NCBI GenBank assembly: GCA_004357435.1
Contig: SMVS01000152.1
Coordinates: 1 to 7,543 of the forward strand
Reading direction: 5' to 3'
Length of the DNA: 7,543 nucleotides
Source of the DNA: Nitrospina sp.
Lineage (GTDB): Bacteria > Nitrospinota > Nitrospinia > Nitrospinales > Nitrospinaceae
Made by a program: the position numbers and the translations under genes. Numbering within the stretch: the first letter of the stretch is position 1; every line of letters begins with the position of its first letter. This document shows, piece after piece, positions 1 through 5,461 of this stretch. Under the pieces are notes generated by a model. The model was not told the DNA's origin. It did no database searches and saw only the letters and a program-made list of their open reading frames with translations.

Positions 1-408
1 CTCGACGTTTTGACCATGCTGGGCTTCATCATCCTGATCGGTGTCGTCGTGAACAACGCCATCCTGATCATATACCAGAGCCTGATACACATTCGACGGG
101 AAGGGATGGCCTACCAGGAAGCCATACTGGAAAGCGTGCGCATCCGCATTCGACCCATTTTCATGAGCACCTTCACCAGCATATTCGGCCTCATGCCTCT
201 GGTCATCTTTCCCGGACCGGGCAGTGAAATTTACCGGGGCATCGGAGTGGTGATTCTTTCCGGTTTATTTCTCAGCATGCTGTTCACCCTGCTCCTGATT
301 CCCTGCCTGCTCCATCTCAGTTTCAGTTTTTCAAAGCACCCGCAAAACCCACTGGCGCCTTCGGCGGGTGCAACAACGTCTCTTGACAAAGCATTTGGAA
401 ATACCTGA
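1..408 (+). CDS. RND-family efflux transporter, inner-membrane permease, C-terminal part (5' truncated)
   Basis: The reading frame is open from the first base, so the gene begins outside the window; 135 C-terminal residues are visible. They match the end of HAE1/AcrB-type RND pumps, proton-driven exporters that work with a periplasmic adaptor and an outer-membrane channel. The first helix reads GFIILIGVVVNNAILI, the usual G-I-V-V-N-N segment. A basic stretch with RIRPIFMSTFTSIFGLMPL follows, then GSEIYRGIGVVILSGL and a last helix ending LLLIPCLL, which are the final two transmembrane helices. A cytoplasmic tail of about 30 residues ends at TGA 406-408. The substrate cannot be told from this part. 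The next gene starts 11 bases later on the same strand, so cotranscription is likely. Confidence 0.93.
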   Translation, partial: LDVLTMLGFIILIGVVVNNAILIIYQSLIHIRREGMAYQEAILESVRIRIRPIFMSTFTSIFGLMPLVIFPGPGSEIYRGIGVVILSGLFLSMLFTLLLIPCLLHLSFSFSKHPQNPLAPSAGATTSLDKAFGNT

Positions 409-419
409 CGGATCAACTC

Positions 420-1115
420 TTGGATAAAAAACACATCATTAAATACTGGCAGGATTTTTTTGCCGATCTTTTTATAGGGACATTTAAAAGTTTGTTCCTG
501 TTCGCCTTCGCCGGATTTTTTCTGGGAGTTTTAACCACCTTCCTGCTCAAGGAAATTTCCGTGCAACCGGAAAATTGGCAGACGTGGCTGGAAGTTTCAG
601 TTTTACTGATAGCTCTGGCCTGGTATGGAACATTTGGAATAGTTCACGGTTTGACCGCGGGCCTGTTGCGAACGGTTGGCAAAAAATTGTGCGAAATGGT
701 GGGTGGCCTGCACGACCTGCTGGACATCCTGGTGCGTGGGGTTCTATCCAACTACTCCAAGTTTAATAAACATGTTCCAAAAAAAGAGTTGGCCGATAAA
801 TTTGACCAGTTGGGAAAAAAGTTTTTAGAAGATTTAAAACTCAAGAGCGGCTTCCTCAATCAGGTAAAAAGCCTGATCTTCCGGGTGGTGTTAAAAGTTC
901 TCAAATTTTTATTTCTGGATGACGTGATGGTCGAGCTGAACAAAAAACCCTCCGACCAACTGTCCCGCGCCGACATCGAGAGCGCCGTCCGGCGGGTGGG
1001 CGTCGAATTTGTGATTTCCACAATCACCGACAATATCCTGCTCCTGCATGTTCTCAATGGATTCCTGCTCGCCCTCACCTTCGGTCTGCCCTTTTTCCTG
1101 TTCTGGACCTTTTGA
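420..1115 (+). CDS. Hypothetical three-helix membrane protein downstream of RND exporter
   Basis: I do not recognise this 231-residue protein. It has three strongly hydrophobic segments, at about residues 22-44, 58-83 and 205-231, the last running to the C-terminus. Between the second and third lies a soluble stretch of about 120 residues rich in Lys, Leu and Phe, likely amphipathic helices, with basic clusters such as KKELADKF and KKFLEDLKLKS. The start is uncertain: TTG at 420 gives the longest frame after the preceding stop, with only a weak CGGA at 409-412 as ribosome binding site. The 11-base gap to the RND gene suggests one transcript and perhaps a partner role in the envelope, but that is inference. 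No export signal other than the membrane helices is seen. Confidence 0.75.
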   Translation: MDKKHIIKYWQDFFADLFIGTFKSLFLFAFAGFFLGVLTTFLLKEISVQPENWQTWLEVSVLLIALAWYGTFGIVHGLTAGLLRTVGKKLCEMVGGLHDLLDILVRGVLSNYSKFNKHVPKKELADKFDQLGKKFLEDLKLKSGFLNQVKSLIFRVVLKVLKFLFLDDVMVELNKKPSDQLSRADIESAVRRVGVEFVISTITDNILLLHVLNGFLLALTFGLPFFLFWTF

Positions 1116-1141
1116 CTTTTTCTTCAAAATTTCCGCATAAT
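1112..1141 (+). promoter_or_regulatory. Candidate sigma70 promoter for the small lipoprotein gene
   Basis: TTGACT at 1112-1117 and CATAAT at 1136-1141 are separated by 18 bases, each matching five of six consensus positions. The -35 box overlaps the stop codon of the membrane-protein gene. Transcription would start near 1148, leaving a leader of about 78 bases before the ATG at 1226. Seen by eye only. Confidence 0.45.
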
Positions 1142-1225
1142 AGGTGCAAAGCTTTCTCCCTTTACTCAAATTTATCGAAACCGCAATGGAGTTGCAAGAT
1201 TCATCATTAATTAAAGGAGTGCGTC

Positions 1226-1375
1226 ATGAAGCAATTTATAAGTTGGGGAATTTTGGTCATTTTTCTGGCAGGAATATTGGCGGGCGCGGCAGGGTGCGCT
1301 GGGGGAGACAGCAGTCACAAATCGTCGAAAAAAAGAATCTACAAGGAAAGCCGTGAGGGATCGGGAGGCTACTGA
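1226..1375 (+). CDS. Small predicted lipoprotein (49 aa)
   Basis: ATG at 1226 is preceded by AAAGGAG at 1213-1219, six bases away, one of the best ribosome binding sites in the window. The protein begins MKQFISWGILVIFLAG, a short positive start and hydrophobic core, and continues ILAGAAGC, where Cys24 could be the lipidated residue after signal peptidase II cleavage; the -3 residue is Ala, so the lipobox is acceptable but not ideal. The mature part would be only about 26 residues, hydrophilic, with Ser/Lys/Arg then Gly-rich ending GSGGY. It resembles entericidin-like or other tiny envelope lipoproteins in design, but no family can be assigned. It has its own candidate promoter and stands apart from the RND pair. 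It faces the convergent radical SAM gene, whose end lies 73 bases away, and no clear terminator is seen between them. Confidence 0.65.
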   Translation: MKQFISWGILVIFLAGILAGAAGCAGGDSSHKSSKKRIYKESREGSGGY

Positions 1376-1448
1376 CGGAAAGAACGGGATCTTGAAACTG
1401 CAGGAGTCTTTATAGAGAGAGCGCCGAGGTCACGGGACTACGAAAATT

Positions 1449-3224
1449 TTAAACGGAAAGAGCGGACAGGCGTTCCAGAATATTTTCCCGCTCGTGATAC
1501 CCCAGAAAAAGCAGGCCGTCGGAAAGCGAATAGTTGTGGGGAAAGGTCATGACTTCACGGCTGATCCGCTCCACCACTTCCTGATAAACTTCGGTGGCCT
1601 GCTCGGCGGTCAAACCCGTCCGGGTGTCGTAAGAAAAACCCAGGGCCAGATCGTGATCTGGCGGTGATTGCAAATTATAAACGCCATACTCCTCGGCGGC
1701 TTTCGCAATGGGCGTGCCTTTTTCCAGATCAAATTGGGAAGCAATGCAGGAAAACCCAGGTGAATCGAGAACGGCCTGGTTGTCCATCACAAAGTTGACA
1801 GAATCCATGACCTCGTCGCGGGTTTCGGAAGGAAACCCGATCAAAATGTAAAAGTGCATGGCAATGCCGATGCGGATGCATTGCTCGACCGTTTCGTCAA
1901 TCACTTCCAGCGGACATCCCTTCTTCATGGCCTCCAGCACCCGCTGGTTGTACGACTCCAATCCGAAGATCAACTTTCTGCATCCGGCTTTATAAAGCAA
2001 CTCCAACCGGTTGTCCCGCAGAAGGCTTTTCTCGAATTTCAATTCGCCGGTCCATTGCACATTGATATCCGAATCGACCAACTTTTGGGCGAACGTCTTG
2101 AGGAAATTGATCGGCAGGGCTTCGTCCGTGAAGAAAAAATAATTGCAATTGTACTTCTCCTTCAGCTTTTTGAAATCCTGCGCCACCGTATCGGCATAAC
2201 GCACATGAAAGTCGATGTGGTCAAATGGAATTGAACAGAAAGCGCATTTCTCCCAGTAACAGCCGCGCGATCCCATGACCGGTAACACCCGCTCCGGCGA
2301 AAGATAGAGATCAAACGGAATGCCGTCGAAATCCGGCGTCGGCAACGCGTTCAACTCTTCTTTGGCAAATGGCCGGTTGACCTTCACTTGCCCCTTATCC
2401 CGATAAACCAAATTGGGAACTTTTGAGAAATCCCGATCACCGCGCAATTGCTCGACCAAGCGCAACAGCGGCGTCTCTCCCTCGTGCACAATAACGCTGT
2501 CGATGAAATCGAACAAGGGTGAGCCTTGCTCCAAACGATCGACCAGTTTGGTGAACACACTGCCGCCAATGGTGATGTGAATGTCCTTATTCGCTTCCTT
2601 GATGAGGTGCGCCAGCGTCAGCCCCGGAATGACCTGTTCCACCGAGGTGATGGAAATTCCCAAAACGTCGATATCTTCTTTCAAAATGCCCGGCAGGTAA
2701 TGCTCTTTATACAGGTCGTAAAAAAAGTTCTCTTCGGGATGGCTGAAAGAATCGATTATTTCTTTGGAAGAATAAGGCGACCAGCGCAGTTGACTGCCGA
2801 TCACGGTGAGCTGGGAGGGATAATACGACGCCAGAATATTGTCGAGCCAGACGTCGATGATCTTGAGGCTCTCCATGTAGCGTTGAATGTCGTAAAAATC
2901 TTCACAGCGCAGAGACGCTTTGGCCGCGTCGATCTGGTCCTTCAACGCCGGGATGACTTCCTCCGCCTCGCGCAATTTCTGAAATTTTTCGCGCTCGAAA
3001 TCCGTGTGATACGGTTTCGCTCCCAATTCATTCAATTGCCGAAGAATGCGGTCATACAACGGCTGGGTCTTTTCCCAGGTACACAAGTGGTCCAACAACT
3101 CGATCGCCAGATCGCGCTGAACCACATCCTCAATGCCATGCTGATGCAGGAATGCTTTCAGCGCCGGCAGGCTGAGGTACGGCTGGGACGGATGCCAGGA
3201 AGATGGGAAGATGAGATAAATCAT
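1449..3224 (-). CDS. B12-binding-type radical SAM protein (591 aa)
   Basis: The architecture is that of class B radical SAM enzymes: an N-terminal cobalamin-binding-type Rossmann domain and a radical SAM barrel. Residues 1-45 carry the first beta-alpha part (MIYLIFPSSWHPSQPYLSLP). Residues 50-180 are a helical insertion. Residues 185-260 hold DVLGISITSVEQVIPGLTLA, the GGS at 220-222 and HEGE at 247-250. The [4Fe-4S] cysteines are Cys322, Cys327 and Cys330 in RGCYWEKCAFCSIPF, with four rather than the textbook three residues between the first two. Further barrel marks are FFFTDEAL at 363-370, GLES at 421-424 and IGFPSET at 462-468. The last 120 residues are an unassigned extension. No DxHxxG histidine motif is seen, as is usual in this family. 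The reaction could be methylation, rearrangement or another radical step; the substrate is unknown. The cupin gene lies 50 bases upstream on the same strand. The ATG at 3224 has only a weak ribosome binding site (GGAA), which may suit translation within an operon. Confidence 0.95.
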   Translation of the reverse strand: MIYLIFPSSWHPSQPYLSLPALKAFLHQHGIEDVVQRDLAIELLDHLCTWEKTQPLYDRILRQLNELGAKPYHTDFEREKFQKLREAEEVIPALKDQIDAAKASLRCEDFYDIQRYMESLKIIDVWLDNILASYYPSQLTVIGSQLRWSPYSSKEIIDSFSHPEENFFYDLYKEHYLPGILKEDIDVLGISITSVEQVIPGLTLAHLIKEANKDIHITIGGSVFTKLVDRLEQGSPLFDFIDSVIVHEGETPLLRLVEQLRGDRDFSKVPNLVYRDKGQVKVNRPFAKEELNALPTPDFDGIPFDLYLSPERVLPVMGSRGCYWEKCAFCSIPFDHIDFHVRYADTVAQDFKKLKEKYNCNYFFFTDEALPINFLKTFAQKLVDSDINVQWTGELKFEKSLLRDNRLELLYKAGCRKLIFGLESYNQRVLEAMKKGCPLEVIDETVEQCIRIGIAMHFYILIGFPSETRDEVMDSVNFVMDNQAVLDSPGFSCIASQFDLEKGTPIAKAAEEYGVYNLQSPPDHDLALGFSYDTRTGLTAEQATEVYQEVVERISREVMTFPHNYSLSDGLLFLGYHERENILERLSALSV

Positions 3225-3274
3225 TGATAAATTCCGATTGAACTTTCTAAAAGGCTCAAAAATTTAAAATCAGT

Positions 3275-3595
3275 CTATTGCGGTTTGGGAGCCATGAACA
3301 CCAGCATGGTCGTCTTGTCCGATGTGTGATTCACCACCCCATGCTCGTCGCCGGAAGGCGCCATCGTCATCTCACCGGCATGCACCTCTTTTTCCTCAGC
3401 GCCGATGGTGATGCGGGCGCTCCCCTCAAGGATATAGTATATCTTGTCAGACCCCTCATGTGCATGCACTTTTTGGGTCTGCCCCGGTTCCAGGCAATAG
3501 ACATCACAAAAAAACCGGTCCGTATCGAACAAACTCACCTTGTTCATTTTTTCGGATTTGAAGGCGATTGCGTCGCCGACCTTGACCACTTTCAT
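3275..3595 (-). CDS. Single-domain cupin protein (106 aa)
   Basis: This is a small metal-binding beta-barrel of the cupin superfamily. Motif 1 is PGQTQKVHAHEGSDKIYYIL: His44 and His46 are present, but the usual Glu that follows falls on Asp50 or Lys51. Motif 2 fits exactly, with Gly74, Pro80, Gly82, His85 and Asn89. His44, His46 and His85 would bind the metal. The length matches one cupin domain without extra parts. The start is firm: ATG at 3595 with AGGAG four bases upstream. It is the first gene of a likely two-gene unit with the radical SAM protein; the gap is 50 bases and I see no terminator in it. Such cupins may be dioxygenases, isomerases, lyases or mere binding proteins, and sequence alone does not decide. 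Confidence 0.92.
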   Translation of the reverse strand: MKVVKVGDAIAFKSEKMNKVSLFDTDRFFCDVYCLEPGQTQKVHAHEGSDKIYYILEGSARITIGAEEKEVHAGEMTMAPSGDEHGVVNHTSDKTTMLVFMAPKPQ

Positions 3596-3676
3596 AACGC
3601 TCCTGAGACAGTTTCAACTGACAGATGCCCCAGCGAAAGAAGCACCCGACATTATTGAAATTATTTTGATTAGGGG

Positions 3677-3704
3677 ATTCTATCACAGAATGGATCAGCT
3701 TCAA
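3677..3704 (-). promoter_or_regulatory. Candidate promoter for the cupin/radical SAM unit
   Basis: On the minus strand TTGAAG (3699-3704) and TAGAAT (3677-3682) are 16 bases apart, and the -10 box is preceded by TGA, giving the extended form TGnTAGAAT. Transcription would begin near 3670, about 75 bases before the cupin ATG. Consensus match by eye only. Confidence 0.35.
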
Positions 3705-3862
3705 GCAAATTCAGAAGAACCGATTACGGAGGGCTATAGGATTGACTTAGGAGACCGAATCCTCTATTTTGAATCTCTGAGTATCAGCTTTTTCAAAGAA
3801 TATTCCTGCAAAATTCGCAGTTGGCGGAGCAGGTTGATGAGGACTTCCCACCGCCATGAAAC

Positions 3863-3897
3863 TGTCATTCTGAGTGCCAGCGAAGAATCTGTGTTTT
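3863..3897 (+). repeat. Dispersed TGTCATTC...CGAAGAATC repeat, copy 1
   Basis: The unit runs TGTCATTCTGAGTGCC, then AGCGAAGAATCTGTGTTTT. It matches the short intergenic repeat known from many bacterial genomes as TGTCATTCTGAGCGAAG...GAAGAATCT. Related copies lie at 5001-5039 (minus) and 5055-5087 (plus). It probably forms an imperfect hairpin in RNA. It overwrites the end of a weak open frame rather than any gene. Confidence 0.6.
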
Positions 3898-3914
3898 AGT
3901 CCCCCCTTCTCCGA

Positions 3915-3943
3915 AGAGCCTGTCCTGAGCTTGTCGAAGGAAG
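3915..3943 (+). repeat. Dispersed CCTGAGCTTGTCGAAGG repeat
   Basis: The core CCTGTCCTGAGCTTGTCGAAGG is a common short palindromic-type intergenic element. It is embedded in a C-run/G-run pair: CCCCCC at 3901-3906 and GGGGG at 3948-3952 could pair to extend a hairpin of about 50 bases. It follows copy 1 of the TGTCATTC repeat by 18 bases, so the two form a small composite cluster just before tRNA-Pro. Confidence 0.55.
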
Positions 3944-3988
3944 GCCAGGGGGCTTGCTCTTTATGGAAATTCTGTCTTGAAACAGGGT

Positions 3989-4066
<78 letters not shown>

Positions 4067-4095
4067 TTTTTCAATGACTTACCCGAAAGCACTTT

Positions 4096-4191
4096 TTATT
4101 TTGTAGCCATTTCATAGCCAATTGTAGCCATTTCCATTTCCATTTTCTCGATTGCCTCACATTTTTGCCGGGGTGCAAGGACGCTGGCCTC
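4096..4191 (-). pseudogene. Possible C-terminal remnant of a tyrosine recombinase/integrase
   Basis: Read on the minus strand, an open stretch ending at TAA 4096-4098 encodes LAPRQKCEAIEKMEME followed by MATIGYEMATK. LAPxxKxEAIEKM resembles the segment just after the catalytic Tyr in phage and island integrases (YxHLxPxxKREAVEKL), and a short tail with repeated MAT is common there. The residues that should read Y-x-H before LAP are A-S-V, and an in-frame TGA lies at 4192-4194, so no functional enzyme remains. The end lies only 30 bases from tRNA-Pro and points at it, the normal position of an integrase gene at its attachment site. Based on family memory over about 15 residues, so weak. Confidence 0.3.
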
Positions 4192-4206
4192 TCACGCGGA
4201 AACAGG
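4178..4206 (+). pseudogene. Fragment resembling tRNA-Glu (CTC), decayed
   Basis: The stretch from AGGACGCTGG, CCTCTCACGC to GGAAACAGG closely follows the D-stem 3' side, anticodon arm and variable loop of bacterial glutamate tRNAs (AGGACGCCG, CCCTCTCACG, GCGGAAACAGG). The loop CTCTCAC at 4189-4195 would present anticodon CTC at 4191-4193. One base appears lost from the 3' side of the anticodon stem, leaving a bulge. The acceptor stem, most of the D-arm and the T-arm are not recognisable, so it cannot be a working tRNA. It overlaps the first codons of the recombinase-like peptide, so one of the two readings may end exactly here at an old recombination joint. Confidence 0.4.
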
Positions 4207-4254
4207 CAGCATAACTTCCGTTTTTAAAGAATTCACAATAATTTTGATAACCAC

Positions 4255-4273
4255 TTCCCATACTTTTCCCATA
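4255..4273. repeat. Tandem 8-base direct repeat, 11-base period
   Basis: TTCCCATA occurs at 4255-4262 and again at 4266-4273, start to start 11 bases, about one helical turn. Such spacing suits a protein binding the same face of DNA twice, for example an activator box or recombinase arm sites. It lies inside the scar behind tRNA-Pro, not directly before a gene. Chance is not excluded. Confidence 0.25.
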
Positions 4274-4408
4274 GCTAAAGCAGTATTTTCAATAGTTCCA
4301 CTTTAAAGTTTATGGGGATTTCTATTCGGGCAGGTTTTGTCACTGCATAGGTTGGGAATGGTCTGGGTACCCTCCACCATCAACGCACTTCATTATGGGC
4401 CGTAGTTT

Positions 4409-4870
4409 CTACTGCCCCGCGAGTTGTTGTTGGACTTTGCCTTTGAATTCGAGCGGTCTGCGGATTTTTTCAAAGGGGTCGCTGGCACCGCCGGTGCCGC
4501 AAATGGTGACGGTCCCGTAATTCAGTATCCGCCCCCAGATCCCCTGCTCCACCTGAATGCTCTCCACCCGGTTGAGCAGAACTTCCATGGTTTTTCTTTT
4601 GATGAAGCCTTCTTTGGCGACGACTCTATGATTGGTGATCCCAAACTCGCACGTTATGAAGTAAATCCAGATTACGAAAGTGTGAATGAGAGACACCATG
4701 CCAAACAGCCCGGCAAAAAAGAAAAACTCCGGCCGCGCATATTTTCCGAGGGCCACAAAAGTGATGGCAATCAACAACCACACCACGGGCCAGATGAAAA
4801 TGATTTTGTGGTGGCGCGTTTTATAAATCACCCGCTCACCTTCCAGCAAATTTTTATCGATGTATCCCAT
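4409..4870 (-). CDS. PH-domain (bPH2/YdbS-like) membrane protein (153 aa)
   Basis: The protein has a short N-terminus (MGYIDKNLLEGERVIYKTRHH), two membrane helices at about 23-41 and 48-72, and a bacterial PH domain from about 74 to the end. The PH part reads CEFGITNHRVVAKEGF, then RKTMEVLLNRVESIQVEQG, then GRILNYGTVTICGTGG, which are hallmark phrases of the bPH2 (DUF304) family; L-N-R-V-E-S-I and G-x-I-L-N-Y-G-T-V are the key runs. Its function is unknown; related proteins sit in the inner membrane with the PH fold in the cytoplasm. I chose ATG at 4870 because family members begin close to the LxxGE(R/x)V motif; a TTG at 4948 would add 26 residues of poor quality. No Shine-Dalgarno site precedes 4870. 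It is a single-gene unit between the tRNA scar and a repeat pair. Confidence 0.87.
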   Translation of the reverse strand: MGYIDKNLLEGERVIYKTRHHKIIFIWPVVWLLIAITFVALGKYARPEFFFFAGLFGMVSLIHTFVIWIYFITCEFGITNHRVVAKEGFIKRKTMEVLLNRVESIQVEQGIWGRILNYGTVTICGTGGASDPFEKIRRPLEFKGKVQQQLAGQ

Positions 4871-4876
4871 GGCACC

Positions 4877-4882
4877 AGTATA
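4877..4882 (-). promoter_or_regulatory. Candidate -10 box giving a leaderless PH-protein mRNA
   Basis: TATACT on the minus strand lies six bases before the ATG at 4870. If used, transcription would begin at or next to the start codon, which would fit the missing Shine-Dalgarno site. No good -35 box lies 17 bases upstream. Confidence 0.22.
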
Positions 4883-5000
4883 AAGGCAAAATATCGGTAA
4901 TACAGAGCCATCTGACCAATCTCTGGAATAACAAGGTGATAGTATCAACTGGTCGGTATATTAGGAATGGTGGCCTTGTGCAAGTGGTGGCTCTCTGGAA

Positions 5001-5039
5001 ACAGAGATTCTTCGTCGCTGATCGCTCCTCTGAATGACA
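5001..5039 (-). repeat. Dispersed TGTCATTC...GAAGAATC repeat, copy 2 (inverted)
   Basis: On the minus strand it reads TGTCATTCAGAGGAGCG, ATCAGCGACGAAGAATCTCTG, the same family as 3863-3897 but with a longer centre. It faces copy 3 across 15 bases; the outer TGACA at 5035-5039 and TGTCA at 5055-5059 are inverted, so the pair could form one long cruciform or RNA hairpin, as in paired REP (BIME-type) elements. Confidence 0.55.
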
Positions 5040-5054
5040 AATCGGGCCTTGAGA

Positions 5055-5087
5055 TGTCATGCTGAGCCTGTCGAAGCATCTATGTTT
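5055..5087 (+). repeat. Dispersed TGTCATGCTGAGCCTGTCGAAGCATC repeat, copy 3
   Basis: TGTCATGCTGAGCCTG, TCGAAGCATCTATG is a variant of the same family: it keeps TGTCAT-CTGAG at one end and CGAAG-ATCT-TGTTTT at the other, and its middle CTGAGCCTGTCGAAG also recalls the repeat at 3915-3943. It faces copy 2 on the opposite strand. Confidence 0.55.
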
Positions 5088-5172
5088 TTCGTTTTAACAC
5101 TTCTGCAAAGGTCTCTCGGGAAAGGGGGGGCGCATCTTGCTCGCATTTGAGCATGGGGGCTTGCGGATACGC

Positions 5173-5403
5173 TCAGTCCTCCAGGCCTCTCTGGATCATG
5201 GTGTCGGCCATTTCATAGGCATGCTCGGATATCCGTACTTGGTCGGACTGCAGGCCCTCCGCCGCCAGGTACCCCTGCATGGCCAGTCCGGCCAGCCAGT
5301 CCCGGCGCGAAATGCCCATGGAGATGTAGTTGAGGTCCTTTTCGCCATCCCCGGTTTTTAAAAGTCTGTGTGGGTAAATCGACCCACCCTCGTTCTTTTT
5401 CAT
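5173..5403 (-). CDS. Small RDWxAG-type protein (76 aa), phage-associated family likely
   Basis: The middle and C-terminal part, GISRRDWLAGLAMQGYLAAE then ISEHAYEMADTMIQRGLED, follows a pattern I associate with short proteins in phages and prophages (LRDWFAGQALAG...AAxAYxxADAMLxxR). The function of those is not known to me. Conserved-looking residues are Arg34-Asp35-Trp36, Ala38-Gly39, Tyr63 and Ala66-Asp67. The first 28 residues are polar and probably flexible. ATG at 5403 has a good ribosome binding site, GGAGAGG five bases upstream, which argues against the internal Met29. It follows the pentapeptide-repeat gene on the same strand after 58 bases, so both could share a transcript. A small GC hairpin, GCCGC/GCGGC at 5432-5450, lies between them. 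Confidence 0.75.
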   Translation of the reverse strand: MKKNEGGSIYPHRLLKTGDGEKDLNYISMGISRRDWLAGLAMQGYLAAEGLQSDQVRISEHAYEMADTMIQRGLED

Positions 5404-5461
5404 AGTCGCCTCTCCGCTGAGGTTTCAGATAGCCGCCATAAGGGTGCGGCCGCGCCCCATT

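Larger units (their letters stand above)
3596..3988. other. Intergenic stretch between cupin gene and tRNA-Pro
   Basis: No gene is supported here. The stretch holds a candidate promoter for the cupin gene, two dispersed repeats (3863-3897 and 3915-3943) and a plus-strand open frame with ATG at 3690 running to TAG at 3897-3899. That frame has no suitable ribosome binding site and its last ten codons are the repeat itself, so I do not call it a gene. No clear tRNA promoter is seen just before 3989. Confidence 0.6.
4067..4408. other. Gene-poor scar 3' of tRNA-Pro
   Basis: There is no intact gene in these 342 bases. They hold a minus-strand peptide like the end of a tyrosine recombinase (4096-4191), a plus-strand fragment like tRNA-Glu(CTC) (4178-4206), an 8-base direct repeat at an 11-base period (4255-4273) and a perfect 10-base palindrome ACTTTAAAGT (4300-4309). 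The stretch looks more A+T-rich than the genes around it. I read it as the remnant of an integrated element; the parts are listed separately with their own confidence. Confidence 0.4.
4871..5172. other. Intergenic stretch with inverted repeat pair
   Basis: No gene is supported. Next to the PH gene are a TATACT box (4877-4882, minus) and an 11-base inverted repeat TGATAGTATCA (4937-4947), a possible operator 67 bases before the gene. Two dispersed repeats face each other at 5001-5039 and 5055-5087. Toward 5172 there is a run of seven G (5124-5130) and a short hairpin TGCTC-GCATTT-GAGCA (5138-5153) just beyond the end of the small protein gene at 5173; it lacks a T-run on the minus strand. Confidence 0.5.

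Noticed and set aside
1854..3227. Long plus-strand open frames opposite the radical SAM gene
   Set aside because: They are antisense shadows of a clear 591-residue enzyme.
3540..3899. Plus-strand open frame, with a possible ATG at 3690 (69 aa)
   Set aside because: The first part is antisense to the cupin gene, no ribosome binding site is suitably placed before 3690, and the last ten codons are a dispersed repeat. No family is recognised.
4192..4305. Minus-strand frame upstream of the in-frame TGA, including a 26-codon piece starting MGKVWEVV
   Set aside because: It is open for about 36 codons only and resembles no family I know; kept out as chance or decayed sequence.
4409..4948. Longer form of the PH-domain protein from TTG 4948
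   Set aside because: The 26 extra residues are cysteine-containing and unlike the family, and the rare TTG start has no better ribosome binding site than ATG 4870.
5138..5153. Hairpin TGCTC/GAGCA as terminator of the 76-residue protein gene
   Set aside because: Five pairs only, and the following minus-strand sequence is C-rich, not T-rich.
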